Positions 1 to 8,260 are shown, numbered from the stretch's first letter. The stretch is DNA of 8,452 nucleotides from Pseudomonadota bacterium (GCA_021779635.1 JAJYAH010000271.1:1-8452), one strand, 5' to 3'. Translations and numbers: made by a program. The notes: a model not told the origin generated them from the sequence alone.

Positions 1-177
1 CAAACCTTCTGCGGCTCCTATGCGAAGGTCGCGGCCTATCTCGACGAGATCGCCGAGATCGACGGGGTGGCGGGCGTGATGATGACCTTCGACGATTTCC
101 TGATCGGCCTCGACCAGTTCGGCCGCCATATCCAGCCGCTGATGAAGAGCCGTGGCCATATCCGGATGGCGGCATGA
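1..177 (+). CDS. RutA-family flavin monooxygenase, 3' end only
   Basis: This is the last 58 codons of a luciferase-like, FMN-dependent monooxygenase; the rest lies upstream of the window. The readable part has the RutA-family C-terminus: a GSY segment, a helix with LDEIAEI, the block VMMTFDDFLIG, then QFGRHIQPLMK. By eye, 29 of 48 aligned positions match the next gene, so the two are paralogs rather than one split gene. Canonical RutA ends in QPLMQCRA, whereas this protein has QPLMKSRG, so the C-terminal Cys is Ser. The TGA stop shares an ATGA with the start of the next gene, which implies co-transcription and translational coupling. The family assignment is secure. Substrate and activity cannot be judged because the FMN and oxygen pocket lies in the missing N-terminal part. 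Confidence 0.88.
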   Translation, partial: QTFCGSYAKVAAYLDEIAEIDGVAGVMMTFDDFLIGLDQFGRHIQPLMKSRGHIRMAA

Positions 178-1250
178 AAGTCGGCGTCTTTCTTCCCATC
201 GGCAGTCGTGGTTGGTTGATCTCGACCACTTCGCCGATGACCATGCCGAGCTTCGACCTCAACCGCACGGTCGCCCAGCGCGCGGAGTTCTACGGCCTCG
301 ACTTCGCGCTCTCGATGATAAAGCTGCGCGGCTACGACGGTCCCAGCGAATATTGGGTGCACAATCTGGAATCGTTCACGCTGATGTCGGCGCTGGCGGC
401 GGTGACGCAGCGCATCCAGTTGTTCGCCTCCGTCGCGGCGCTGACCATGCCGCCGGCGCTGGTCGCGCGCATGACCTCGACCATCGATTCCGTGGCGCCG
501 GGGCGGTTCGGCGTCAATATCGTCACCGGCTGGCAACCCAAGGAATACCAGCAAATGGGCCTGTGGCCGGGCGAGGCGCATTTCGCGCGACGCTACGACT
601 TTGTGTCCGAATATGTGCAGGTGATGCGCGATCTCTGGACGCAAGGCCGCTCGGATTTCAAGGGCGAATATTTTCAGATGGACGATTGCGTGCTGAGCCC
701 ACGTCCGTCTGCGCCGATAAAGATCGTCGGCGCGGGGCAAAGCGATCGCGGCATGAGGTTCGTGGCCGAATATGGCGATTACAATTTCGTCGGCGCGCCG
801 GGCCTCAACGATTGCAGCCGCGTGGTCGATGTGGTCGCGCGCGTCTCGAAGGCCGTGCGCCGCTCCGGGCGCGATGTCGGCGCGCTGCTGCTGCTCATGG
901 TGATCGCCGACAAGACCGATGAGGCCGCCTTCGCCAAATGGGAGCATTACAAGGCCGGGACCGATCTGGTGGCGTTGCAATGGCAGGCGACGCAGGCGGG
1001 GGCGGATGCGAAGGCGCAGGATGGCTCGACCGCCTCCAATCTGGCGCGCGTCATCAAAGACCCGCAGCCGACCGGCATATTGAAGCTGATCGGCTCCTAT
1101 GAGAGCGTCGCACGGCGTCTCGACGAGATCGCCGCCATTCCCGACCTCAAGGGCGTGATGCTGACGTTCGACGATTTCATCGTCGGCATGGAGCAGTTCG
1201 GCGAACAGATCCAGCCGAGGATGAAGTGCCGCGCCGACCTGGGGCGGTAA
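174..1250 (+). CDS. RutA-like FMN-dependent monooxygenase (divergent paralog)
   Basis: The product is a 358-residue luciferase-like TIM-barrel monooxygenase closest to RutA, which in E. coli (about 363 residues) opens the uracil ring with FMN and O2. Pocket positions known for RutA are kept: L46, M48, I49-K50, N115, W120, E124, R140-Y141 and S190; position 86 is Ser rather than the E. coli Thr. It aligns without gaps to the minus-strand RutA over the first 172 residues, with about 112 identities counted by eye. It diverges later: [10 protein letters not shown] of the canonical protein is TGILKLIGS here, and GVNTPTA is GLNDCSR. Those changes suggest a different substrate. The ATG overlaps the previous stop as ATGA, and no strong Shine-Dalgarno precedes it, consistent with coupling. 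An electron-supplying flavin reductase is not in the window. The enzyme is probably cytoplasmic. Confidence 0.92.
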   Translation: MKVGVFLPIGSRGWLISTTSPMTMPSFDLNRTVAQRAEFYGLDFALSMIKLRGYDGPSEYWVHNLESFTLMSALAAVTQRIQLFASVAALTMPPALVARMTSTIDSVAPGRFGVNIVTGWQPKEYQQMGLWPGEAHFARRYDFVSEYVQVMRDLWTQGRSDFKGEYFQMDDCVLSPRPSAPIKIVGAGQSDRGMRFVAEYGDYNFVGAPGLNDCSRVVDVVARVSKAVRRSGRDVGALLLLMVIADKTDEAAFAKWEHYKAGTDLVALQWQATQAGADAKAQDGSTASNLARVIKDPQPTGILKLIGSYESVARRLDEIAAIPDLKGVMLTFDDFIVGMEQFGEQIQPRMKCRADLGR

Positions 1251-1296
1251 ATCCGCCCAATGCGCGGGCAGACGGCGCTTTTTTGGCCTGAAGCTA

Positions 1297-1316
1297 ATTT
1301 CACGGCCGGATGAAAT
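1297..1316. promoter_or_regulatory. Inverted repeat upstream of the transporter operon
   Basis: ATTTCA and TGAAAT form a perfect 6-bp inverted repeat around an 8-bp spacer that contains CGGCCG. It lies about 60 bp before the binding-protein ATG, inside the 127-bp gap after the monooxygenase gene. A CTAAT motif, the element reported in E. coli GcvA sites, overlaps its left edge at 1294-1298, and the window encodes a GcvA-like LysR protein. It could be an operator or a short RNA hairpin. I see no convincing sigma-70 promoter in this gap, so the role is inferred. Confidence 0.35.
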
Positions 1317-1367
1317 CAGATCGTTTGGCGCAGGACGCGCAAGGCGCCAGCATCCTCGCGCGGGGTT

Positions 1368-1372
1368 GGAGG
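1368..1372 (+). promoter_or_regulatory. Ribosome binding site of the binding-protein gene
   Basis: GGAGG ends five bases before the ATG at 1378. It fixes the start of the substrate-binding protein and indicates independent, strong translation of the first transporter gene. Confidence 0.8.
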
Positions 1373-1377
1373 TTTAA

Positions 1378-2679
1378 ATGTCGCAGTTCAAGGATACGCC
1401 CGATACGGGCGTGACAAGACGTTCTTTGTTGAAGGGCGGCGCGGCGGTCGCGGGATTGGCTGCGGGATCGGGCGCGATCACCGGCTTTCCGACCATTTGG
1501 GCGCAGAACATCAAGAATGTGACGATCACCCATGTCGGGCAATCGTTCTCGGTCATCCCGCAGATTGGCGCGCAGGCGAGCAAGGATCTCGGCTTCAAAA
1601 TCGAGATGCAGGCGGTCGACTTGAACACCCAGATGAACCGGCTGTTCACCCAGCCCGATTCCATCGACATCGCCGACCTCTCGATCAACACCGTGCCTGA
1701 CATCATGAAGACGAAAATCGGACTGCCGATTTCGACTTCCAAATACAAATGGTGGGACAAAACGATGCCCTTGTTCACCAAGGGCGAATACACCGACGGC
1801 AAGAAGGCGCCGACCGCGGGCGGCGCGCCGATCAAGTTCCAATATTACACCGACGGCAGCGGCGCGAAGCTCTCGCCGACGCCCACCGATTGGCTCGCCA
1901 GCATCCCGACGCTGACCAACGCCGATACGCTGGGTATCCGTCCCGATCTGATCGGCCGCAAGATCGACAGTTGGGCCGAACTGCTCAATCCGCAGTTCAA
2001 GGGCAAGGCGGCGCTGGTCGATGAATACGACATCGGCATCCTCGACGCGGCGATGGCGTTGCAGGCGTCGGGCCAGATCAAATACGCCGACATCGGCAAT
2101 CTCACCAAGCCCGAGATCGACGCCACGATCAAGAAGCTGATCGAATACAAGAAGTCCGGGCAGTTCCGCGCGTTCTGGCAGAATTTCGACCAATCCGTGA
2201 GTTTCATGGCGAGCGGCGAGGTCGTCATTCAGTCAATGTGGGCGCCCGCCGTCACCGCGTTGCGCGCGCGCGGCATCCCCTGCACCTTCGTGCCGCTGAA
2301 AGAGGGCTATCGCGGTTGGGGCATCACGCTCGTCCCGCTCAAGCATCTGACCGGCCTCAAACTCGACGCGGCGATGGAATATCTCAACTGGTACAATTCG
2401 GGCTGGCAGGGCGCGTTCATCGCGCGTCAGGGCTATTATTCGTCCGTGCCGGAGACCGCCAAGACATTCCTGGAACCCTACGAATGGGATTACTGGTACG
2501 AGGGCAAGCCGGCGGCGAAGGACATTCATGATCCCTTCGGCGCGCTGATGGAGAAGGCTGGCAACGTCCGCGACGGCGGCGCCATGACCAAGCGCATGGG
2601 CAATGTCGCGGTATGGAATTCCCGCATGGACGAGCAGCGTTATCTCATCAAGCGCTGGAACGAGTTCATCGCGGCATGA
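1378..2679 (+). CDS. ABC importer periplasmic binding protein, PotD family, Tat-exported
   Basis: The product is a 433-residue extracellular solute-binding protein of the spermidine/putrescine (PotD/COG0687) type. It captures a small solute in the periplasm and delivers it to the permeases encoded next. The N-terminus carries a twin-arginine signal: TRRSLLKGG at residues 13-21, then a hydrophobic stretch rich in Ala and Gly to about residue 40, with likely cleavage after WAQ (41-43). Export through Tat suggests folding in the cytoplasm before secretion. The mature part begins NIKNVTITHVG, as in other PotD-like proteins, and is somewhat longer than E. coli PotD (348 residues). The C-terminus has many aromatics. 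The ligand cannot be read from sequence. Neighbouring RutA genes suggest a nitrogenous ring compound rather than a polyamine, but that is inference. The stop overlaps the next start (ATGA). Confidence 0.9.
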   Translation: MSQFKDTPDTGVTRRSLLKGGAAVAGLAAGSGAITGFPTIWAQNIKNVTITHVGQSFSVIPQIGAQASKDLGFKIEMQAVDLNTQMNRLFTQPDSIDIADLSINTVPDIMKTKIGLPISTSKYKWWDKTMPLFTKGEYTDGKKAPTAGGAPIKFQYYTDGSGAKLSPTPTDWLASIPTLTNADTLGIRPDLIGRKIDSWAELLNPQFKGKAALVDEYDIGILDAAMALQASGQIKYADIGNLTKPEIDATIKKLIEYKKSGQFRAFWQNFDQSVSFMASGEVVIQSMWAPAVTALRARGIPCTFVPLKEGYRGWGITLVPLKHLTGLKLDAAMEYLNWYNSGWQGAFIARQGYYSSVPETAKTFLEPYEWDYWYEGKPAAKDIHDPFGALMEKAGNVRDGGAMTKRMGNVAVWNSRMDEQRYLIKRWNEFIAA

Positions 2680-3596
2680 CGCTGGCGGCGAATCTTGACG
2701 CGGCGACGGCGGGCGCCGCCCGCCGATCCCGACGCCGAGCCCTTCCGGGAGCGGTCGTGTCGTGGATGCAGGCGGCGCCGCTGGCGTTGGTGCTGCTCGT
2801 GTTCTTCGTGGCGCCGCTCGTGTTCGTATTCGTCGTCAGCTTCTTCGACTACGACCGTCTGGCGATTTATCCGGCCTTTCTGCTCGACAATTACGCCGAC
2901 GTCTTCACCTCGTCGATCACGCTGCAACTCTACTCCAAGACCTTCGAATATGCGGTGATCGTCGAGGCGATCACGGTGGCGGTCGGTTTCCTCGTCGCCT
3001 ATTTCCTCACCTTTCACGTCCGCACGACGGCTTGGCGCATCGGCCTGCTGGTCGCCTGCACGATTCCGTTCTTCACCTCCAATATGATCCGCATGATTTC
3101 ATGGATGCCATTCCTCGGCCGCGAGGGCATCCTCAACGACGTCGTGCTGGCGATGCGTTTGTCGAAAACCCCGCTCGACTTCCTGCTGTTCTCGGATTTC
3201 GCCGTCATCGTCGCCTATGTGCATATTCTGACGATGATGATGGCGGCGCCGATCGTCAACTCCATGTCGAAGATCGACAAGGCGCTCATATCGGCCGCGC
3301 GCGACGCCGGCGCCAGCGAATTCCAGATCGTTCGCGACATCGTGCTGCCGCTCTCGCGCACCGGGGTGGCGCTGGGTTCGGCGCTGGTGCTGACGCAGAC
3401 GATGGGCGATTATTTCATCGTGCATGTGCTGAGCGGGGGAAAAAGCGCCGGCGTCGTCTCCGCCATCGCCACGCAATTGAGCGCCTTTGAATATCCGCCG
3501 GCGGCGGCCAGTTCCGTCGTGTTGCTGGTGGTCGTGGTTGTCCTCGTCGGCGTGATCTTCCGCGTCGTCGACGTGCGCAAGGAACTGGCGGGATGA
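2676..3596 (+). CDS. ABC importer permease, PotB type
   Basis: This is an inner-membrane permease of the binding-protein-dependent transport family, 306 residues from the chosen start. Hydrophobic segments lie at about residues 34-57, 93-114, 121-138, 172-194, 231-249 and 278-298, the six-helix layout of PotB. The EAA loop that contacts the ATPase is at 207-226, seen as AARDAGASEFQIVRDIVLP. I chose the ATG at 2676 because it overlaps the binding-protein stop as ATGA. An in-frame upstream ATG at 2613 would add 21 residues that lie wholly inside the previous gene. The stop at 3594-3596 again shares an ATGA with the next gene. The basic N-terminus (RRSRRR at about 16-21) precedes the first helix, consistent with a cytoplasmic N-terminus. 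It pairs with the next permease. Confidence 0.92.
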   Translation: MTLAANLDAATAGAARRSRRRALPGAVVSWMQAAPLALVLLVFFVAPLVFVFVVSFFDYDRLAIYPAFLLDNYADVFTSSITLQLYSKTFEYAVIVEAITVAVGFLVAYFLTFHVRTTAWRIGLLVACTIPFFTSNMIRMISWMPFLGREGILNDVVLAMRLSKTPLDFLLFSDFAVIVAYVHILTMMMAAPIVNSMSKIDKALISAARDAGASEFQIVRDIVLPLSRTGVALGSALVLTQTMGDYFIVHVLSGGKSAGVVSAIATQLSAFEYPPAAASSVVLLVVVVVLVGVIFRVVDVRKELAG

Positions 3597-4438
3597 TGAC
3601 CGAGCCCGGCCAGCCGCGGCCGAAATCGTTCTACTTTCTGGCCGCCTTCTTCGCGGCGTTCCTCGCCTTCATGTATGGGCCGATGCTGGTGATCTTCATT
3701 CTGTCCTTTCAGGGCGAGAATGGCGGCATGAGCTTCCCGATGGAGGGGACATCGTTGCTGTGGTTCAAGCAATTGCTGTCTGACACCGGCCGCGTCGGCG
3801 ACATTCCCAGCGCGCTGCTGCGCTCGCTGGAGATGGCCGTGCTGGCCTCCGCGCTGACGGTCGTCATCTGCGTCTCGGCGGGGCTGGCGTTTCGCCGCCG
3901 CTTTCCCGGCGCGGGCTTGTTGTTCTATACGGCGGTGGCGAGCCTGGTGATGCCAAGCCTGTTCGTCGGCTTCGGCATCGCGCTCGGCTTCAAGCAACTG
4001 GGCTGGCGGACGAGCCTGTTCACCTCGGGCCTCGGCGCGCAGCTCACATGGACGTTGCCGTTCGGCCTGATGATTACCTTCGCCACCATCGGGCGCTTCG
4101 ACCGCCGCTATGAGGAGGCGGCGACCGATCTGGGCGCTTCCGCATGGCAGCGTTTCAAGGACATCATCTTGCCGATCATCATGCCGGGCGTGGTCGGCGT
4201 GGCTTTGTTCGGCTTCACGCTGTCCTACGACGAGTTCCCGCGCTCGCAACTGACGGTGGGCGCCGTCAATACGCTGCCGCTGGAAATCTGGGCGATGACG
4301 ACGGCGGCGATTTCGCCGGTCCTGTTCGCGCTCGGCACGGTGACCACCGTGGTTTCCTTTCTCGTTCTCACCGCAGCCATCGCCATCATCGGCCTCATGG
4401 TGCGCCGCCGCTCGGGCGGGCGCGCAACACCTGCTTGA
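3593..4438 (+). CDS. ABC importer permease, PotC type
   Basis: This is the second inner-membrane permease, 281 residues, the usual PotC length. The first hydrophobic segment, at about residues 14-38, includes the YGPMLVIFILSF region typical of PotC proteins. Others follow at about 82-100, 108-132, 151-166, 196-212 and 246-269. The EAA coupling loop is at 174-194, EEAATDLGASAWQRF followed by KDIILP. The gene starts at an ATG overlapping the PotB-type stop; a second ATG directly follows and could also be used. The stop at 4436-4438 lies within the ATPase Shine-Dalgarno. It should form a heterodimeric channel with the preceding permease. Substrate is unknown. Confidence 0.92.
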   Translation: MMTEPGQPRPKSFYFLAAFFAAFLAFMYGPMLVIFILSFQGENGGMSFPMEGTSLLWFKQLLSDTGRVGDIPSALLRSLEMAVLASALTVVICVSAGLAFRRRFPGAGLLFYTAVASLVMPSLFVGFGIALGFKQLGWRTSLFTSGLGAQLTWTLPFGLMITFATIGRFDRRYEEAATDLGASAWQRFKDIILPIIMPGVVGVALFGFTLSYDEFPRSQLTVGAVNTLPLEIWAMTTAAISPVLFALGTVTTVVSFLVLTAAIAIIGLMVRRRSGGRATPA

Positions 4439-4443
4439 GGAGG
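4437..4443 (+). promoter_or_regulatory. Ribosome binding site of the ATPase gene, overlapping the permease stop
   Basis: GAGGAGG starts within the TGA of the PotC-type gene and ends five bases before the ATPase ATG at 4449. A terminating ribosome would cover this site, so permease and ATPase synthesis are probably coupled. Confidence 0.8.
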
Positions 4444-4448
4444 CGCCC

Positions 4449-5477
4449 ATGAACGCTCACGCCGCCATCGAGGCGCCCGTCTCAACGCCGCCGTCGCAGC
4501 GCTATGATCTCGAAATGGTCGCCGTCTCCAAGGTCTATCAGGGCGCAGCGGCCGTGAACGGCGTCTCGCTGCGCATTCCCAAAGCCAGCTATTGCTGTCT
4601 GCTCGGTCCCAGCGGTTGCGGCAAGTCGACGACGCTGCGGATGATCGCCGGCCACGAGGCGGCTACCTCGGGCGATATTCTGATCGGCGACCGCAACGTG
4701 ACCGACGCGCCGCCCGCCGACCGCGGCACGTCGATGATGTTCCAGAATTACGCGCTGTTCCCGCATATGAGCGCCGTCGACAATGTCGCCTACAGCCTCA
4801 AGGTGCGCGGCGTCGCCAAAGCGGAGCGGCGGGAGAAGGCGCGCGAGTTTCTGGATCTGGTGCGAATGGGCGAGTTTTCCGAGCGGCTGCCAGCGCAAAT
4901 GTCGGGCGGCCAGCAGCAGCGCGTGGCGCTGGCGCGCGCGCTGATTACGCGGCCAAAAGTGTTGTTGCTCGACGAGCCGCTGTCGGCGCTCGATCCGTTC
5001 CTGCGCGAGCATATGCGCGGCGAACTGAAGCGGCTGCAACGCGATCTCGGCATCAGTTTCGTTCACGTCACCCACAGCCAGGACGAGGCGATGGCGCTGG
5101 CCGATCTGGTCGTGGTGATGGAGGCGGGCCACATCCGCCAGGCCGGCGCCCCGCGCGAAATCTTCGAGCGCCCCGGCACGGCCTTCGTCGCCCGGTTCAT
5201 CGGCGGCCATAATGTGTTGGCGCGGGACGGGCGCCGCATCGCCGTGCGCGCCGACCGCTGCCGGCTCGGCTCAGCCGACGACGCCGTCGGCTTTCGCGGT
5301 CGCGTCGCCAATGTCGAATATCTGGGCTCGACGGTCCGCGTGACCGTCGCGGGCGAGAACGGCGTCGACGCGGCGGCGCTTGTTTCCGACGAAACGTTCT
5401 TCGCAGCGCCCGTCGAGATTGGCGGGCAGGCGACGCTCGTCTGGGCCGAGCGCGACGCTCACGCGCTGAGCGATTGA
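4449..5477 (+). CDS. ABC importer ATP-binding protein, PotA type
   Basis: This 342-residue ATPase powers the importer from the cytoplasmic face of the membrane. All nucleotide-binding motifs are present: Walker A GPSGCGKST (53-61), Q-loop Q99 in FQNYALFPH, signature MSGGQQQR (151-158), Walker B VLLLDEP (171-177) and switch His209 in HVTHSQDEA. A C-terminal TOBE_2 domain, about 260-340, includes FRGRVANVEYLGSTVRV, as in PotA and other regulated importers. The length matches the family. It is the last gene of the plus-strand cassette. Its final 207 bases are also read antisense by the LysR frame. Because the TOBE domain reads intact to its end, this strand is the conserved coding strand in the overlap. 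No terminator hairpin with a T-run is visible after the stop. Confidence 0.95.
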   Translation: MNAHAAIEAPVSTPPSQRYDLEMVAVSKVYQGAAAVNGVSLRIPKASYCCLLGPSGCGKSTTLRMIAGHEAATSGDILIGDRNVTDAPPADRGTSMMFQNYALFPHMSAVDNVAYSLKVRGVAKAERREKAREFLDLVRMGEFSERLPAQMSGGQQQRVALARALITRPKVLLLDEPLSALDPFLREHMRGELKRLQRDLGISFVHVTHSQDEAMALADLVVVMEAGHIRQAGAPREIFERPGTAFVARFIGGHNVLARDGRRIAVRADRCRLGSADDAVGFRGRVANVEYLGSTVRVTVAGENGVDAAALVSDETFFAAPVEIGGQATLVWAERDAHALSD

Positions 5478-6389
5478 AGCCGCCGCGTCAAAAGCCCAGG
5501 CGGCGTCCTCGGCCTCGATTTCGGCCGCCAACCAATCGAGAAACTGCGTCGCCAGCCGCGATTCCGGCCCGCGCGGCCGCAGCGCGTAATAACGGTAGGA
5601 AACAGGATAGGCGCAATCGGACAACAGCGTGAGCCGCCGCTCGGCCAGCGGGCCGGCGACGAGGCGGCTGCGCGCCAGAAGGGCGCCGAAACCGCGCGCG
5701 GCCGCGTCGATGGCGAGGCTGGATTGATTGAACCGCAGGCCCTGGGTCAGGTCGCGCGGCTCGCGCCGCGTCGCCTCGAAGTACCGCCGCCAGGTCGGAA
5801 AATCCTCGCTGGCCTTGTCGTCGTGAAGGAGCGGCAATTCATGCAACGCGCGTTCGGGCGCAAGGCCCGGGGCCAGCAGATGCGGGGCGCAGACGGGATA
5901 GATGCGTTCGTCCATCAGGTAATCGCTCTTGCGGCCAGGCACGTCGGCGTTGGAGGCGATGGCGACGTCGAACGGGCCTTCGGCGAAATCGCTGTCGCTG
6001 ATCGCGGTGCACAGGCTGAGATCGACCTCGGGCGCAAGGCTGAGAAAGCGGTGGAGCTTGGGCATCAGCCACAGCGACGACAGCGAGGGCGAGGCCGCCA
6101 CCGCCAGCTTGCGGCGCTGGCCGCGCCGGTTGAGCGACATCAACGCCGTCTCCAGCTTGTCGAAGCCTTCCGACAATTCGCGCAGCGCGTTGGCGGTCGC
6201 GGGATTGAGCGCGAGCTTGCCGTTCTTGCGGTCGAACAGCGGCGTCTCCAAAAACCCTTCGAGCGAGCGTATCTGATGGCTGATCGCGGTCGGCGTGACG
6301 CACAGTTCCTCGGCGGCGCGGCTGACGCTGAGGTGTCGGGCCGCCGCCTCGAAGGCCCGCAGCGCGTTCAAAGGAATATAGCTACGCAT
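5271..6389 (-). CDS. LysR-family transcriptional regulator, GcvA-like, with C-terminal extension
   Basis: The product is a 372-residue LysR regulator. Residues 5-64 are the winged helix-turn-helix, starting PLNALRAFEAAARHLSVSRA and continuing to the GcvA-like TPTAISHQIRSLE. The effector-binding domain runs from about 93 to 300. GcvA-type proteins normally end near residue 300. This frame continues for about 72 residues, and nearly all of them are antisense to the 3' end of the ATPase gene, with no recognisable domain. The tail may be a real extension after loss of an ancestral stop near 5489, or the effect of a sequencing error. The ATG is supported by the typical N-terminus and by GGAG nine bases upstream (6399-6402). 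It lies downstream of the rutA-hydrolase pair on the same strand and probably controls one or both cassettes. The inducer is unknown. Confidence 0.9.
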   Translation of the reverse strand: MRSYIPLNALRAFEAAARHLSVSRAAEELCVTPTAISHQIRSLEGFLETPLFDRKNGKLALNPATANALRELSEGFDKLETALMSLNRRGQRRKLAVAASPSLSSLWLMPKLHRFLSLAPEVDLSLCTAISDSDFAEGPFDVAIASNADVPGRKSDYLMDERIYPVCAPHLLAPGLAPERALHELPLLHDDKASEDFPTWRRYFEATRREPRDLTQGLRFNQSSLAIDAAARGFGALLARSRLVAGPLAERRLTLLSDCAYPVSYRYYALRPRGPESRLATQFLDWLAAEIEAEDAAWAFDAAASIAQRVSVALGPDERRLPANLDGRCEERFVGNKRRRVDAVLARDGHADRRAQIFDIGDATAKADGVVG

Positions 6390-6436
6390 CGTCGCTGGCT
6401 CCGGTTTTCCTCCTCCCTGTCAGCGCATCCGCCTTG

Positions 6437-6476
6437 GGCGCACGAGAGGCTGGCACGAAGCCGCCCGGCGCACGAG
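6437..6476. repeat. Direct repeats upstream of the LysR gene
   Basis: GGCGCACGAG occurs exactly at 6437-6446 and 6467-6476, 30 bp apart start to start, with a related GGCACGAAG between them at 6452-6460. Thirty bases is close to three helical turns, so a protein could bind the copies on one face. The gap also holds a weak TTGACC (complement of 6476-6481) with a poor -10 candidate. The role is speculative: it could be an autoregulatory site, or chance in GC-rich DNA. Confidence 0.35.
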
Positions 6477-7150
6477 GTCAAAGATTTCGCGTAACGCCTC
6501 GCATTTGGGCGGCGCCGCGCGGTCTCAGCGCAACGCGCCCAGGTAGCGGAGCGCGTAGGCCTCATCGACGACCTCGGCGTATTTGGCGCTCATGTCGTAG
6601 AGATTGGCCTCGTGCGGTCCGGCCGCGCGGTCGCCGCAGGCGTCGCGCACGACGAGCGGAATGAAGCCGTGGCTCATGACGTCGATGCAGGTCGCGCGCA
6701 CGCAGCCGCTGGTCGTCAAGCCGGTCAGCAGCACGGTGTCGATCCCCGCCGCCGTCAGCGTCGAGGCGAGCGACGTGCCGAAAAAGGCGGAGGGGTATTG
6801 TTTGGTGACGATGAGTTCGTCCGCCTCGGGCGTCAGGTCGCGCGGAAAGCCGGCGAGCGGGTGGCCGCGCTCGAAGCAGGCGGTGACGGGCGCCTTGCGA
6901 CGGAAAATGCCGCCGTCGAAGCCGCCGGGCGTAACGACGACCTGCGTCAGGATCACCGGAACCTGCGCCGCCCGCGCCGCCGCGCGCACGCGCAGCGCCG
7001 AGGCGAGCGCCGCCTCGACGCCAGCATAGAGCGGCGAGGTCGGCTCGAAATAGGCCTCGCAGAAGTCGATCAGCAGCAGGGCCGGACGCCGTCCGGGTTC
7101 GAGTTGGTGATGAAAGCCCGCGCGGGCGTAGTTGAGGTCGAGATCCTCGC

Positions 7151-8233
<1,083 letters not shown>

Positions 8234-8241
8234 AATGCCAG

Positions 8242-8247
8242 CTCCTC
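8242..8247 (-). promoter_or_regulatory. Ribosome binding site of rutA
   Basis: On the minus strand GAGGAG lies eight bases before the ATG at 8233, which fixes the rutA start. It directly abuts a small perfect hairpin (8248-8260). Confidence 0.8.
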
Positions 8248-8260
8248 ACGGGTTGCCCGT
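8248..8260 (-). promoter_or_regulatory. Short perfect inverted repeat next to the rutA ribosome binding site
   Basis: ACGGG-CAA-CCCGT on the minus strand forms a 5-bp GC-rich stem with a 3-base loop that ends immediately before the GAGGAG. As RNA it could affect access to the start; as DNA it could be half of an operator. Further imperfect symmetry follows upstream: GGTCTGCAAACC at 8265-8276 and the perfect TGGCGCCA at 8277-8284. The 77-bp gap between the GntR gene and rutA is thus rich in symmetry, but no -35/-10 pair is convincing. Function is inferred only. Confidence 0.35.

Noticed and set aside
36..980. Long open frame on the minus strand opposite the RutA-like gene
   Set aside because: Its peptide is rich in Arg, His and Asp with no family motif. 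It is the antisense shadow of a well-supported RutA-like gene in GC-rich DNA.
1..1250. A single RutA-like gene interrupted by a frameshift near 174
   Set aside because: The first segment contains a complete family C-terminus and the second a complete N-terminus with its own ATG, so these are two genes in tandem.
1263..1284. Rho-independent terminator after the RutA-like gene
   Set aside because: Six T's follow a GCGC, but the only stem I can draw is 4 bp with a 9-base loop, too weak to call.
1300..2193. Minus-strand frame opposite the binding-protein gene
   Set aside because: There is no recognisable domain. The opposite strand has a Tat signal, a Shine-Dalgarno and PotD-family sequence.
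2613..2675. Longer version of the PotB-type permease starting at 2613
   Set aside because: The extra 21 residues lie wholly inside the binding-protein gene and look like an out-of-frame reading of it. The ATG at 2676 forms the ATGA junction seen at neighbouring genes.
3410..4450. 346-codon minus-strand frame opposite the PotC-type permease
   Set aside because: It is extremely rich in Arg, His, Gln and Glu, the mirror of a hydrophobic membrane protein. The permease strand shows transmembrane helices and an EAA loop.
6453..6481. Sigma-70 promoter for the LysR gene
   Set aside because: TTGACC is a fair -35, but the hexamer 17 bp downstream (TCGTGC) is a poor -10, so I only mention it under the repeats.
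5724..6494. 256-codon plus-strand frame opposite the LysR gene
   Set aside because: It has a shadow composition, whereas the minus strand encodes a clear LysR helix-turn-helix and effector domain.
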